Origin: Dactylonectria macrodidyma
Taxonomy: Eukaryota > Ascomycota > Sordariomycetes > Hypocreales > Nectriaceae
DNA length: 64,000 nucleotides
Assembly: GCA_020744425.1 (NCBI GenBank)
Contig: JAGMUV010000005.1
Coordinates: 1,674,001 to 1,738,000 of the forward strand
Reading direction: 5' to 3'
Shown: positions 22,692 through 36,350 of the stretch, one piece after another
Position numbering within the stretch: the stretch's first letter is position 1
Layout: each line of letters begins with the position of its first letter
Notes under the pieces: model-generated
Databases searched by the model: none
Seen by the model: the letters and a program-made list of their open reading frames with translations, nothing else
Told to the model about the DNA's origin: nothing
Position numbers and translations under genes: made by a program

Positions 22692-25600
22692 GCAAGGGTT
22701 TCACGGCGCAAGGGCAAGGCAGAACCTGGTGGTTGGGGGGGTCATTTGGTTTTTGGATACCGTTTTAGATATTGCTTCATCTTCCCGTCGAAGAGCTCAC
22801 ACTCCTTTTTGTCATTGAAGAATCCTCGTCTTTTGAGGCCAGACTCGCAGTACACGAGGATTTCATTATACCCCAAAGAAATCAGTTCCTCTTTTTATTC
22901 AACCAACTCCGCATAGATGTTGTACATTTTGACCCTTGCATTTGTGACTGGACCTTCTGCAGATAGGCAGACGGGGAAGCACGTTCCTCGTCGATCAACG
23001 CTCGACTTCCCCCTGCTTACTAGGCAACCCGGACGACTTTGTCCAGCTCGACCCGACTCTCCGTCACCGCACTGCCTGTATCGTTTCAAGGAGGGGGCTA
23101 TGGAATATACGGTTTTCGGCCACAGCTAGGCTACACATGCGGCCGCCTATGGAGACGGACACATAACAGCCCCTCCGAGAATGCTACTTCCGACATCTTG
23201 CCCCCGATGCACCCCAAGTGACTAAGCACAATCGACACGTGAAAATTCAAGTGACCGAGAGTGGCTTCCTTCAGAGTCTGGGGTCAACAAGAGGCGCACG
23301 GGTCGACAGCGGCCAGATTGGCGATTCTGAGTTGGACTCTGTGGCGTGTTGTGATGAGGCCGGAGGTAACGCAGAAAAGGGGTGGACTCGGCCCAGACTG
23401 CGCTGCGTTGCTTTGAGACATTTCATCCTCGGCTTGCTGGCTTGCGTGTTCGTAACAGCGTAGTATCTGCCGTCCCGACAGTCTGGAAAATTGCGCTTTT
23501 CATGTAATTTGGTTTTGCTGCGACACGCATGCAGCGGAGACAAGGATGGTGGTTACTACAGAAGCCGGGGAGGGTGTCGAGACAAAATTGATGGGGTTGC
23601 TCTGAGCCTAAACTAGTGGACCCGTCAGCCGATGCCCTAGTCGGCCGTCAGGGATCATGCCTTAGACTCCGATGCAGATCACGCCGTTGATGTTCGGCAA
23701 TGGTTTGGCCGTCAGTGTGGACTGAAGCGTCCGGAAGTGTACAAGAGCGTCCAAGAAGAGGGCCCTGGACAGCCCAGGACCGTCCGCCCGCCCGAGTTTC
23801 CGCGCGGTTCTAACCTTCTCCTTAACGCCATCGGCGGTAGGTGTGATAACGACGAGAAGAAGAAAAAAAAAGAGTTACCCCGACGATTAGCGCAATCACC
23901 TATTCCATTGTTCTGCCATGCTTAGAGAGAGGATGTAAATAAACCGTGCGCGCGTGTGGGGGGCCACCAGAGTCCTAGACAAAGTCGGCCGTCCCACAAG
24001 AGAACCGACCTCTCGATTGTTTTCTCTCGAATGCGGAGGAAAGCCACGGCTGCACCAATTACCTAGTCCGAGAGAAAGAGGAATAACTTGAACGAGCCTT
24101 CTCTTGCGAGCCAAGTCGCGCCACCGCAAGTAGTATGTCGCCAGCCCATCCTCGGAGATCCAGAGTGGGCAGGACTGGCGACCTGACTAGTCCTGCTGCC
24201 ATGGCATTCTGGTGGAACAGTCTGTTCGGCTGCGCCACAGATGTTCAGTTTTCAGCGCACTGCAGGCTCTGGTGACCTCGTCGTATCATTGATGTCCTAT
24301 TTGGGCAGCAAAGAATAGGTCAACCATACCACTGGGACAGAGCTGAAATCCATGAGGTAAATGAGCTCGGCGCGTGGCAACTTGCTTTGGATTTCCGAAG
24401 CAAACATTCCTGGCAACCCTCACGGTTCAGATTGTTCGGCTGGAGACCGACAATCCCCAGGTTTTGGGGCGACAATGGCACTGAGCATGCTGTCATAGTT
24501 GCGCTCCTATCGTCTTAATTGCTTTTGCGGGTGACACCAGCCGTCAGACAGCATGGTCGCAGCGAACACTCAGCCCTACCTGTCCAAGTTGACAAGCGGA
24601 GATCAGGACGTGGGAGCCGATGCTGGCAGCACATAACGTGAAGCAGAGATGGGTCAGTGCCTCTTTAGTCCAATGGCTCAGCTCAGGAGAATAGCTTGGG
24701 CCGCTCAATTCGGGCCATTGAATATTATTCGGCCATGCCGATGAAGCCAATCTTGTGTGGCACCAACATACACGCCGGCTCTAAAGCTAGCGCGCTAAGA
24801 CTACCTGATAACGAAGAGTCTCAACGCTCTAACATGTATTCCTGATTCGCGTGGGGAAGCTCATACACTGCGGCTTTCGGTATTAAGCATCCACGGCAAC
24901 TAAGTCGCATGGTCCCGCATGTACATCGTCCAGTAGCTGAATCCATAGCGGTCAGCTTGCATGCTCCTCTTCAACCATCCGATCCTGTCATCTAGATGTG
25001 ATACGGGAGGCTTCCGAACTACTTCGTATAGCGTCGGCGGTTTCTAGTTTGAGAATGTTGACATGTTGGCTTGACCATTTGACGTCAGAGGATAAGAGGA
25101 GAAGTTGGTGGCAGGCATTCCCCAGGATGGGCAATGCAGGGTTCGAAATAGTAACAAATCGACAAGGCTGGTGGTACTGCCGCGACAGCCGACAATTTGG
25201 TGAAGGCAATGGAGACCTAGTTGAGGGCGACTAGTATCATTTGAAGACAGCAGATGCCAGCTGGTGGTGACATAATTGTGGTTTGAAATCCCGAACTGTG
25301 TGTCATGCTGGATCCAATCCACCAGCAGCAATGGTGATTGGTAGTCGACGTTCAACGGATGGCGTCTTCATACAGCGATTCGACACAGTGGCTCCGGCCA
25401 TCTTAGCTAGACAGGCAAAGGTGAACTCATGCTGAAAAATACGCGCACACAGGTGGTTGACAGAACGACGTGGACCGGACACCACACACCCACACTATTG
25501 ACAGGTGGGTTATTGTGCACTTGGAGCTGCGACCATGTGGCTTGTCGTTGTTTGTGTGTTTGTGGTGTGGATATCATCAGAGGATCTTCGATGGGCCTCG

Positions 25601-26843
25601 GAGTGGAGCTTGGCGCTGGAGAGGAGAGACTAGAGAGTCCCTAGGCGATCCTGCCGAGTGAGAAGTTCGAACGACATGATATGTATCGATACCTTGTCAG
25701 TTGTCCATCGAGCTTTTGTGGGAGACACCCCTCCCCCCTGCGGCTGGGCGGGCGGCTCCGGGGCACAAGAGTGACTACGCCACGCATCATGGAACCGCCG
25801 CGCCTGTGACGAGAGACACAGCAGACGGCGATCGTGGGGGCTTCGCGCTTAGATGTGCGCTTGAATCAGGAAGTCGATTGCCAACACAGAGTTGCACTTG
25901 ACCGCCATGGTAAAAGAATGATTTTGGCGCCGCGTGTGATGTCAATTGAGTGACGCCAATGGTAACCTAGCTCTAGGCAAGGACGGGAGGGGGTGAACAA
26001 CTGTTCGTCCTCAAAGCGACACCATGCATCACTGCATCAGGTACGATACCTGGGCACAGCTTCGGGCTTAGTGTCGGGCTTGTGGCGTACCCGTTTGCAC
26101 CTTGATCACTCCCTCCCCAGTCAAATCGACCAGTTGTGTCGGGGACTTTTTTTTATCGACTGAGACCAGGTAGTTGTCCGCTGGCAAGGGGCCTGGAAGA
26201 GTGCGCTGTGCAGTGCCAAGTCTGGGTATCCGTGTATGGATTCGTAATTAGGCTATCGCTTGCGCAGTCCGAAGCCGGTGGACGCCTCATACGCACAACA
26301 GATGCATCACAGGGAACAAACTCCTCCAAAGAATACGAAGTATGCGGAGAAACTGGAGACTACTGCGTGTAATATTTTGTCCAGTCATCATAGCCTACTT
26401 TTCTTCACCTGAGGCCAGGACACTTGAGGCCAGGAATATCAGGCATAATGCTAATATTGAAGCAACCGCTACCAGTCAGCCCCACAAGCCTGTAGCCGAC
26501 TTAGGTAGATAAGCCAAGTCACGATAAGGAATGACACTAGCCACATGCACTAGCCGCAACTGCTCACGCACGCGATCCGCATAGTTGTGGCGCACCACAA
26601 AAGATGACAGCATCTCGAGATCATCACGAAAGACGGCACCCCGGTGCTTGACTTCCTCACGTTCCCGCGAACCCTCGGCAGACGCCCTTTGAACAACCCG
26701 ATTCGAGCCGTACTCACTCCACCTACATGTGACTCCCGGATCCGCCTTCCTGCACCTCCGTCCCCGATGAGCCCGGCCGCCGTATAGCGCCGTAGGACAT
26801 TGGCAACAATCCTCGGGCCCGTCCTCATGAAGGAACGAGCATA
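22692..26843. other. Gene-free region between SANT-like gene and EDEM
   Basis: About 4.15 kb with no recognised exon, RNA gene or transposon relic. The first few hundred bases should hold the 3' end of the SANT-like transcript. Two TACTTCGTA-family motifs lie at 25020 and 26334. The minus-strand frame at 26476-26898 overlaps the EDEM start and has no domain content. Confidence 0.5.
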
Positions 26844-29800
26844 ATGTTGCTGGTTTTGCCCTTGCTGTTAATAAGCGCTCTGCTGCCATGGACATCATAC
26901 GCGATGCGGCAGGACCGCTTGCAGCGGCTGCGCCAGGAAACCGTGGACATGTTCTATCATGGGTACCACAACTACATGGAGCATGCGTTCCCAGATGACG
27001 AGGTGCGCCACCGCCCTACATCGTAAACGAAATACCAGGACAGTGCGCTAACTCACTTCATTGATAGCTACGGCCATTGAAGTGCGCCCCTCTAACCCGA
27101 GATCGAGACAATCCCAGCCATATTGGACTCAACGACGTCCTAGGAAATTATTCCTTGACCCTCATCGACAGTCTGTCAACTCTTGCCATACTTGCTGGAG
27201 GACCTCGAGATGGATATACTGGGCCCCAGGCGTTGAGTGATTTTCAATATGGAGTAGCTCAGTTTGTGGAACACTACGGAGACGGCCGGTCAGGACCCTC
27301 TGGCCTTGGACGCCGGGCATTTGGGTTTGACCTTGATAGCAAGGTTCAGGTTTTTGAAACAGTCATCCGAGGAGTCGGTGGCCTTCTAAGTGCACATCTA
27401 TTCGCTGTTGGGGAACTGCCAATCACTGGGTATGATGCTCGGACAGAAGGCCCGCCCAGCAGTGATCCGCTGGAGCTGGCCCCCATACACTGGCCAAACG
27501 GCTTCAAGTACGATGGACAGTTGTTGAGACTTGCATTAGACCTTGGACAAAGGCTTCTCCCAGCATTCTACACGGATACAGGCATTCCATACCCACGTGT
27601 TAACCTCCGCCATGGAATCCCCTTTTATACCAAGTCCCCCCTCCACCGCGAGATGGGCAAAGAGGATCTCCCCGAAAACCAAGAGATTACAGAGACATGC
27701 AGTGCTGGTGCAGGCAGCCTAACTCTCGAATTCACGGTTCTAAGCCGGCTGTCAGGCGACCCTCGGTTCGAGCAAGCAGCCAAACGAGCGTTCTGGGAAG
27801 TCTGGGGTCGACGAAGTGAAATAGGCCTCATCGGAAACGGCATTGATGCAGAGCGCGGGATATGGATCGGCCCACACTCTGGAATCGGTGCAGGCATGGA
27901 CAGCTTTTTCGAATACGCCCTCAAGAGCCATATTTTGCTTTCTGGACACGATATGCCAAACGTGTCAACATCTCAAAGGGAGAGCAATACGAACTGGCTA
28001 GATCCGAATTCTCTTCACCCTCCTTTGTCGCCCGCCTTGCATTCGTCAGATGCATTTCTGGAAGCATGGCATCAGGCCCACGCTTCCGTCAAGAGGTATC
28101 TCTACACCGACAGAAGCCACTATCCATATTACTCCAATGGGCATCGTGCTACTGGCCAACCATATACGATGTGGATCGACAGCCTGGGAGCCTTTTACCC
28201 AGGTCTTTTGGCCTTGGCAGGCGAGCTTGATGAAGCCATCGAGGCCAATCTTGTTTATACGGCTCTTTGGACGCGTTATGCTGGCCTTCCTGAAAGATGG
28301 TCAGTTCGCGAGAACACCGTCGATAGTGGCCTTGGCTGGTGGCCAGGCCGCCCGGAGTTCATCGAATCGACATATCACATCTACCGTGCCACAAAAGACC
28401 CGTGGTACCTGTATGTTGGAGAAATGGTTCTTCGAGATATCAAACGACGATGCTACACCCCTTGTGGGTGGGCTGGTTTGCAGGATGTTCGTACGGGAGA
28501 GAAGTCGGATCGCATGGAGAGTTTCTTCCTCGGCGAGACAGCAAAGTACATGTACTTGCTCTTCGACCCAGATCACCCTCTCAACAACCTTGATGCAGCA
28601 TACGTCTTCACGACGGAAGGGCATCCTCTCCTTATTCCGAAGAAGGCTCGTGCAAGATCGAGCAATGCTCCCCCGTTGGCGAAAGGGGGCGTGGCAGTAT
28701 ACGAATATTACGATGAGAGCTTCACCAACTCGTGCCCTGCGTTTCCTGTTGCCGATCCAATCTTTGGTTCGGCAACCGCCGCTCGAAGAGATTTATTTCA
28801 CGTCGCACGATTCACAGACTTACACAATACTCCCAATCTGCACGGCCCAGTAGAGACTATCGAAGTCGAAGACAGGGAGAAGGGGCGGGTGACCAGATAC
28901 AGGGCCAAGACTAACTATACACTCTTTCCGTGGACGCTTCCCCCCATGATGCTTCCGCACAACGGCACTTGTGCAGTGCCTGTCGAACGCGTACAGTCAT
29001 GGATTGAATTCCCGGCCAGTGACGGTGCCGCTTCGCTAGCGACGCGGTTCGGATCCTCGCTCGTATGGAACACTCACAAGGGCCCAACAGTTAAGAGTCT
29101 CCACGGCATGCGATTCCAGCTGGAACGACAGTATGATGAGGTGTTTGAGGACGAGGCGTGGAGGATTACCCATGCCGGTACAACACAGCTTGGGCGCCAC
29201 GAGAACGTCTTCTTCCACGCTGAACATGTACGCCATATGAAAGACGAAGCATTCTCTTGCATCCGGCGTAAAGACCTGGTGGAGATTGACCTTATCTTGG
29301 ACATCCCTCAAAGGCAAAATGCCGGCATGCCCTTGCCAGCGGACGGTATCAATGCATCATCTATCAAGGCCGGGACCGAAAGCGGCTCTGTAGCTATTCC
29401 CTCTGAATCGCTCCTCAAGTCGCTCCTCCGCGCGGTAACCTCCGTCTTTGAACCCGCATACACGGACGTGCCGGAGTCTGAGAGTGACGATCCCGGCCCC
29501 ACCATCCTCCGCTGGTCCGCCTACACAGCCACCGGCCCCGGGGCATTTCCCCTGCCCTCCGTACCCGATACCCCAATCATCGGCTCGCCCACCTACAATG
29601 CGAGGGATCCGCTCACCAATTTCCCCTGGAAGACCGTCTTCCTCGCTGGACATGCCTGCGGCGCTCAACTACCCGATGCCGCACCGCGGGAACACCAGGT
29701 CATCGTCATGCGCCGAGGCGGCTGCTCCTTCAGCCAAAAGCTTGAGCGCATCCCCGCTTTCTCTTCAACCCCAAATTCGCTCCAGCTCGTCATCGTTATC

Positions 29801-30040
29801 GACGATGGCCCGGACGGCGAGGAAGACGAGGAAGACGAGGACGACATGGTGAGACCGCTGCTCGCTGAGGCGCAGCTCATGCCCAGTGGAATGAAGCGCT
29901 TCAACGGGTTGCCGTTGGTACTGATGCGTGCGAACAAGGGAGACTACGCGCGTTTCGGCGATGCCAAGGGCGTGGGAATGCGCAGGAGGTACAGAGTAGA
30001 AAGCCAGGGGCTCGTCATCGAGAACGCCATTGTTTTATAA
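26844..30040 (+). CDS. mnl1: EDEM-type GH47 alpha-mannosidase-like protein with PA domain
   Basis: Two exons, 26844-27002 and 27068-30040, flank a 65-bp intron with a GCTAACTCAC branch point. The join gives Asp-Asp-Glu-Leu-Arg-Pro-Leu-Lys-Cys and a product of 1043 aa. Residues 1-20 are a signal peptide. Residues about 30-565 are a GH47 domain with the EDEM signatures: LTLIDSLSTLAIL, the acidic ETVIRGVGGLLSAH, GAGSLTLEF, MDSFFEYALKSHIL, RPEFIESTYHIYRAT, MESFFLGETAKYMYLLF and FTTEGHPL. Residues about 890-1010 carry a protease-associated (PA) domain with the typical MRRGGCSFSQKL, broken by an acidic stretch (EEDEEDEDD). Htm1/Mnl1/EDEM trims mannose from misfolded glycoproteins in the ER and marks them for degradation. 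No HDEL-type tail is seen, so retention would need a partner, as with Htm1 and protein disulfide isomerase in yeast. Confidence 0.92.
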
Positions 30041-30706
30041 CCAGAGCCTAGGCTTCTGTGTGGGGAGATATTATGCATGTCTCAGAATGTGTCTTATTTA
30101 GCAAACATAGTACATATCATGGAGCCGCGGTAGAGCTCCGATTACCTTATCTATCTGTACATGTAATACTTGAAGCAGGTGAGAATATGGCCTAGATAGC
30201 AAAGGTCTCAGCCGCATACATGAGGATATTTTCCGATACCGCATCAGACTGCTACCACTACGCATGCGCCAGCTTTCACCGCGAAACTTGGGATATCAGT
30301 CAGGGACAGAATGTCGTGAGAACTTAATTATTTGGTGGATCTTTATAGTTATAGCAGCAAACCCTCAAACCCTCCTTCTATAGCTATGCGCGGACCCGGA
30401 AAGACTTTTGATATTTAGTAGAAACGGACCCTCCAATGAAAACGCCAGTCGGTGCAAAGATTTCGACGGTAAGGAGAACACGATTCCTGAGAGAAAACGA
30501 AATAGGGCGGAGAACCTCGACGCAGAGATGAAAAGGTAAGACGGATGACAATGATGCTAAAGTCTAACAGGCCCCCCAAGCCTGCATTGCTTGCTCGCTT
30601 GCTGTGCGACAAAAGGCCACAATTCGTCAACGGTGCTCTAAGCCCGAAATCGAATGGATGCTGGGTGAAGATACGGCGGGAGACATCGGAGAGGAGCGAC
30701 GGTCAA
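30041..30706. other. Convergent intergenic region between EDEM and APRT
   Basis: A 666-bp AT-richer stretch between facing stop codons, expected to hold both transcript ends. No gene is seen. Confidence 0.6.
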
Positions 30707-31415
30707 CTATGCGTCTTCGAGGAGAATAGTTGTGGGGACGTCGCCGAGCTTCTCGCGGCCGTTGAGACCCGGAATTTCGAGAATGAACAGGTAGCCAACA
30801 ACAGTGCCCTTAAGTTGGTGGACGAGGTCGGCAGCGGCCTTAGCAGAGCCTCCTACAAGAATAAAGCACGTCAGCAAAGGTCCAGGGCGCGCTATGCATG
30901 ATGCAATCGTGGTGGGTTGGCTCACCAGTGGCAATGATATCGTCGACGACGAGGACCTTTTGGCCCTCAGTGACGGCATCCACCTGCATCTGGAAGAAGT
31001 CCTTGCCATACTCCTTGACATACTCGGCAGTGGCACAGGGGCCAGGGAGCTTGCCCTGCTTGCGCACAGCGGCGAAAGGAACACCGAGGCGAAGGGCGAG
31101 TCCGGGGCCGAAAAGGAAGCCGCGGGCATCCAGACCGACGATGACATCGGGCTTAACTGGGAGGGTTTCGGCGATTTGCAGCTCAAGGGCTTCGACAAGG
31201 GTGGCATGAGCAGCCGGGTCGGCGAAGAGGGGCATAATATCGACAAAGTTGATGCCCGGGATAGGGAAGTCGGGGAAGCTGCGCAGCGACTTGCGCAGGC
31301 TTATCTTTGCACTGGCGAGTTCGGCGGAGGAGGAGGGCATGGCGGAGGGCTGTCGTCGCGAGGCATCTTGGCTGGCGGTGGTGTTGTTTGAGGGGGAAGG
31401 AGCTGGGGCGGACAT
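30707..31415 (-). CDS. apt1: Adenine phosphoribosyltransferase
   Basis: Two minus-strand exons, 31415-30926 and 30852-30707, flank a 73-bp intron (donor GTGAGC, acceptor TTGTAG). The split lies inside the PRPP-binding loop, which is restored as VLVVDDIIATGGSAKAAADL. The product is 211 aa. It has the APRT hallmarks: FPDFPIPGINFVDIMPL near the N-terminus, IVGLDARGFLFGPGLALRLG, and FAAVRKQGKLPG. The enzyme makes AMP from adenine and PRPP in purine salvage and is cytosolic. I start at the ATG giving MSAPAPSP. An in-frame ATG 282 bp upstream would add a low-complexity Pro/Ser/Phe/Leu stretch that looks like translated 5' leader. The first 40 residues are themselves Ser/Ala-rich and longer than in yeast Apt1. 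Confidence 0.93.
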
Positions 31416-34400
31416 TGTGGAGGGAAGGGAAGGAGAAGGAGGAGGGAAGGGGAGGAAGAGGGAGAAAAAGGAAGGAGGGAGGAAGGGGGAGGGAAGGAAA
31501 AAGGAAAGAAGGGGAGAGAGAGAAGAGGGAAAGGTCAGGGCGAGCGGAGGCCAGGTACAAGGAGGAGGACGAGGAGGACCTGGAGGGAGTGTGGTTTCGG
31601 CGCACGGCGGACCTTGGACTGTGGACTGTAGACTGTTGTTGAGCGAGGGCCGTGGCCGTGGCCGTAGCAGTCGGAGCAAGAGGGACAGCGGCAGCAACCC
31701 CGATTACGAAGGACGTGCCTTCCACGGTTGCTTGTAGGGGTGAGGTACCTTCTACGTACTTGATTCCCACCTGTCGCCAGCAAGTGCAAAGTACCTTGCG
31801 CAGCGGCCAGGTACAAATCTCCTACAAGGCCGGAACGAACAGCGCGAGCAGGGACGACTGGGGCAGGGCAGGTACGAAGGACCGACGACTCATTAGGCGA
31901 TGGGAAGAAAGGTCGACAAGGCGAGGCCAGGCCAGGTAAGGCAAAGGCGGGCAAGGGAATTGGGTCATGGAAGGAGGGGTGGAGGGGTGCAGCAGGGTGT
32001 GGGTGTGGTGGGGGACGGAAGGAGCGACTGCGAGGGGGGCGGCGGAGGGGGAGGGAAAGGCAGGTAATAGTGGAGGGGGAGGGGAAAAATTTTTGAGTTG
32101 CTCTTTCTTTTTTTTCTCTCCTACTATGCTTGGACGCGGTAGCGGGCAGCGATCGGGACGGATTGGACATTGGACTGCGGCTGGTGGACACCTTGGCATG
32201 GAAGCAGTGAGCAATAGCTGGCCAATGCCACAGCACGCACCATACAGGGCCAGCAAAACAGAGCCCAGCAATGCCTAAAAGCGGCCCTGCGATGAAAACA
32301 CTGGAGTACCGGAGAGGTACTTGGACTGGTACTTTGGTGGTCATTGATTCACACTCAACGGGAGCGCGCCGGAGCTCCATCTGTGACTGGTCCCAGTCTG
32401 ATGAGTCGTCCCAGCGCGGATAAGCACAACAACAGCCATCGAAGAAGCCAAGGCCCAGCGTCGACTAGAAACACACACCCTGGCTGGCTGGCTGGCGTCG
32501 GGGTGGATGTATCAGGGCGGTGCGGAAGTGCGGTACGGACAGTGGCCTCAACTCTTCTTCGGATCGAATACACCTCCATATGGAAACACATTCGCAGTGT
32601 TGGCGACGGGAAACGCAACAAGCAAGCGGAGCTTATGGGTGAGCAGCAGGCAGCAAAGCGGCAAGCGGCAAGCGGGCTGGCTCTGGCCATTACCGACTGC
32701 AACTTGAGATACGGAAATACATGCACAAGGAGATAAGAAATGGATCGGTAAGTTTCTAACAACGCACGCCCACTACGAAGTAGGTAGGTCGGTCAGGGAA
32801 GATGACCTGAGATAGCGGTCCTCGACTTCCGATGGCAAGCGAAAGGAGAGACCCAGCATTGCCGGCGGCCACAGCAGCGACTGAGGTAGTGGTTGTTGTG
32901 ATGATGGTGGTAGTGGTGTTGATTGTGTGGGTGGTGATTGTGATGCTGGATAAGAAAACCGCATCATCGGTCAATACCCCCAACCCTCCAACTCCCCCAG
33001 CCCAATCGAAGGGTGCCACCGACGTGCTTGCTTACATTAGTAGCGTATGATGACGGACAGGCTCTGTCACCCATTTTGGGTTGGGTTCCAGCTGTGTGTC
33101 CGGCTTTGTCCAGCTTAAAACCAGCATCCCGGTTGTTGTGCTGCCCGATATAACGCCAGACTGCAATGGTGTCTGCAATGCGAGCATGCCATGCGCAATG
33201 TAGCAGGCCATGTATGGTATACCACAGCTCGAAACTAATCAGCAGGAATTCTCCCATTGGATCATCGCCTTGCCTGCTCCAGGCACCGACTTGTTGCGAT
33301 TGATCGATGCGCAAGTCGAAAGAATGGCCATTTCACGTAGCCGTCGGGCGTGAAGCACGGAGCAACTGGCAACGGTTCAAGAGATGTTTGTTAGGTGCTG
33401 AAACGAGCATTGTCCGCCCTCCTTCCGCAGAGGGTTGTATACGATATTACAGAGCGCAAAGAGGAGCAATGCTACTGATTGTGTGATTACGGTGCTGTGG
33501 ACTTCTGAACTGGATGACGTGTATGATGAATGCGAATGGTGAGTGGTGATGGTGATGGCTCACGGCGCGACTCGGATGGGTGTGAGACATCGGGTCCCAT
33601 TGTGTAGTCTCGATACCCCACCGCTACTGCGCGACCGCTCACTCTACCTTTTAGTTACCTGCCTGAACGTATCAATCCGTTTCACAGGGCCATCTTACCA
33701 GCCCAGCCCCAGCACCAGACCAACAGTCAACCGCCACCAAATGGGCCCCGTTGAGTGTTGGTTGGTCTTTGTTTTTTCCCTACTGCCCTTCTATTTAAAA
33801 AAAAAATAAAAAAAATTCTATTCCTTTCCCGCCCCCTACTCCGGACCACAGACTGTAAGTGCCCTAGCTCACGGTGGGTTCGTCTTGAGCCCGTCAAAAC
33901 TCGTCGCTATTACCGGACGCTCTTCCGCTGGCACCAGCACGCTGCTAGGTACAACTACCCTGGTGGCCAGGCTGCGGTGGCATGGAGATTGCCCCCCCAA
34001 ACGTGTCTGGAGTGCCCCTGGAGTTTCGTGGACACCTCCGGGCGAAAGCAGGCTGGCTAAATTGCCTCGCTGGTTTGGCTGGGATGGACTGAGAGTTGGA
34101 CTCGGATGGACTGAGTTGGCCAGGGTGGAACTGACGGCTGCTTTCTTCTTCGATCGATGGACCCTCGCTCTTCCGATGGCCAGCTAATAACCCCAGCAAA
34201 ATCCAGCAGGCCAGCTCTTATTTTAGTGACCCAGGTACAGAGTACAGTAAAGGTAATGTCCTTTCCATTCCGTTACCACCTTGCTACTCCGTACACTCTC
34301 TCTTCTACCCCGGGTCCTGGGTCCGCCCTGACACCCGGGCGAATGACGGGACCAAGGCCGCATGGCGCGAGCCGAGCGCAAGCCGTGAAACAAGTCTGTC

Positions 34401-36270
34401 CCCAACGAACAGGGTGCAAACTGCTGACGGAGCAATTGCGAATTTCGTCGTGCAATGTGCATACCATGTACGTTGGGAATCGCAAGAACCAAGCGAGAGC
34501 CAAGCCCCATGGCTACCAAGCGAATTTGCGAGGAAACACGCACGTAACAAGGATGTGCTGAGCTCAAGCAGCCAGCCAAACGGCACAAACCTGCCACTCA
34601 AAGTGATGTCCATATCGACTAATGAGCAGGCAATGCGGCGGATCAGTGATACCTACGAGGTACCTCCAGCAGCTATAATAGTGCCATGCTCGGCATCCAT
34701 GGATCCATGGGATACACCAAGCTTCCCCACCGTGGCTGGCTGACGGCTTTGGTTGACAGCCCGCATCCTCCAATACGATTTGCCGCTCCAAAATGACGAC
34801 GTCGTACAAAGAAACACGACATAGGCTGACGACGACATTGATGGATGGAAACACGAAAGAAGAAAAATGGGAAAAGAGGGGGGCGGAGGCGTTGAGCATG
34901 CACCCTTGAGGCTGGGTGCTTTGCCGTGTTGGTTCTTCTTGGTGGTACTAGAAATGGCAAGTCTGATCTTGCCATCCAACGGGATGAAGGTTGAGCTGTC
35001 CTATTTAGGAATGGCCACGTTTTCTAATGGTGCGGTCCCTGGATGTGATGTGCTTGTTTGGCTGCTTTCTTGTCCGTCTTGGGTTGGTTCTGATTCTTCT
35101 CGGGCGCTACCCTTACTTGGGTACCTTCAGTAAGGCAGGTGTTAATCACTAAAGTTGTGCTGAGCATCCAACACAGATGCGCCTTGCCTCCCTTTTCTGA
35201 GTTTGCGGGCCCTCTACTTCCTTCCTGCCTGCATTCGTTCCGCCCTGGTTTGCCGACGGCGCTCCATGATCCGATAAGGCTTCATTCGGACCCGAACCCC
35301 ACCGAGGCAAGTGCAAGCCGAGAGTCCTTCCTCCACGCAATGTGTAATGGCAACATCGATAGACTGGTGATTGCAACACGCCCACGAGTTGGTGCTCTCA
35401 CTCGCTCAATCCCCACGCTTTTGCTCCTCTCATTCTATCCATCCATCCGTGAATGAATCAGTCACAGCAACCCTCACTCCATAAATGGCCACTCCGTTCA
35501 CTCCCTCCGTCCAATACCGTCCGGTCGCTCCGTTCAGGTTTGTCTGCTCACTCCATCCCACTGCGTTGCGTCGTCAAGCCATGCGCCCATTGAGGGGGCC
35601 AGCCAGCCATCGTATCATGCATGCCATCAAACTCGTCAATTTAGTGGCTCGTCTTCTTCTTCCTCTTTCATGCGGGTTTCTTCCCCTCTCGGCGCCATTG
35701 TCGCTCTCTGTTTGCGAGATGTGATGAAACGACGTTGTTAAGTGATCAGGAAACCATGTGTGAATGGAAACTGACGTCGCCTCTGTCTCGAAGCCAGAGC
35801 CTCTCCCGCACAGAGCATGGCATCTCGGCGGAAGCCTCTGTGACTCGAACGGTTGCGACTACGGACCTATTCACCATGGCTAATGAGGTCCGCAGGTATG
35901 ACTCTTTTGCTTTTCTCCCCCGGCGACCATCCGTCCTGTCACACTCCTGTCCGCCCGTCTGGGCCGTCTCGCGTCCCGTTCCTGGCTCTGGCACGATCCA
36001 CCGCGATCCACCATACGGCCGCCACGACGTGAGAGTGTGTGCAAGTGTGTGAAACATTATGTGCAACCTGCGTCCAACCTGTGCGGCCTTGGGGATTTCC
36101 CTAAATCCACCAAAGCAGAAAGCAGCGGGATGATGGATCCCGAACATGCTCCGTTTCCTGCAGACCGTGCAGTGCGTACGCCGTTTCTCCATCCCAATCC
36201 ATTATCCAGGCTTTGTTGGGCTTCAATGGACGGTCGCTAGCATATCAGCATTTGTTGGCGCCGCCGTGCT
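31416..36270. other. Gene-free region upstream of APRT
   Basis: From 31416 to about 32110 the plus strand is purine-rich (GGA and GGAA runs), which is a pyrimidine-rich leader when read on the APRT strand. Beyond that no gene is recognised. The frames around 32355-32762, 32832-33050 (a GTG/GAT low-complexity tract read as Val/Met) and 34223-34561 overlap on both strands and carry no domain. One TACGAAGTA motif lies at 32774. A run of A bases is seen near 33797. Confidence 0.5.
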
Positions 36271-36350
36271 CCATCTGGCTCCGTCTGGCTCCGTCTGGCT
36301 CCGTCTGGCTCCGTCTGGCTCCGTCTGGCTCCGTCTTGCTCCGTCTGCTT
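36271..36350. repeat. 10-bp tandem repeat, unit CCGTCTGGCT
   Basis: Eight consecutive decamers. The first has one mismatch, five are perfect, and the last two are degenerate. The 10-bp unit is not a multiple of three, so the open frame that crosses it (36146-36544) reads it in shifting phase and is very unlikely to be a protein. Confidence 0.95.

Noticed and set aside
26476..26898. 140-codon minus-strand frame upstream of EDEM
   Set aside because: It overlaps the EDEM signal-peptide exon on the other strand and has no recognisable domain.
31416..31697. In-frame N-terminal extension of APRT from an ATG at 31697
   Set aside because: The extension is low-complexity Pro/Ser/Leu/Phe from a GA-rich tract; APRT family length and the usual start favour 31415.
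32832..33050. Hydrophobic Val/Met-rich frame that looks like a membrane helix
   Set aside because: It comes from a GTG/GAT/GTT low-complexity tract and has no start context or homologous flank.
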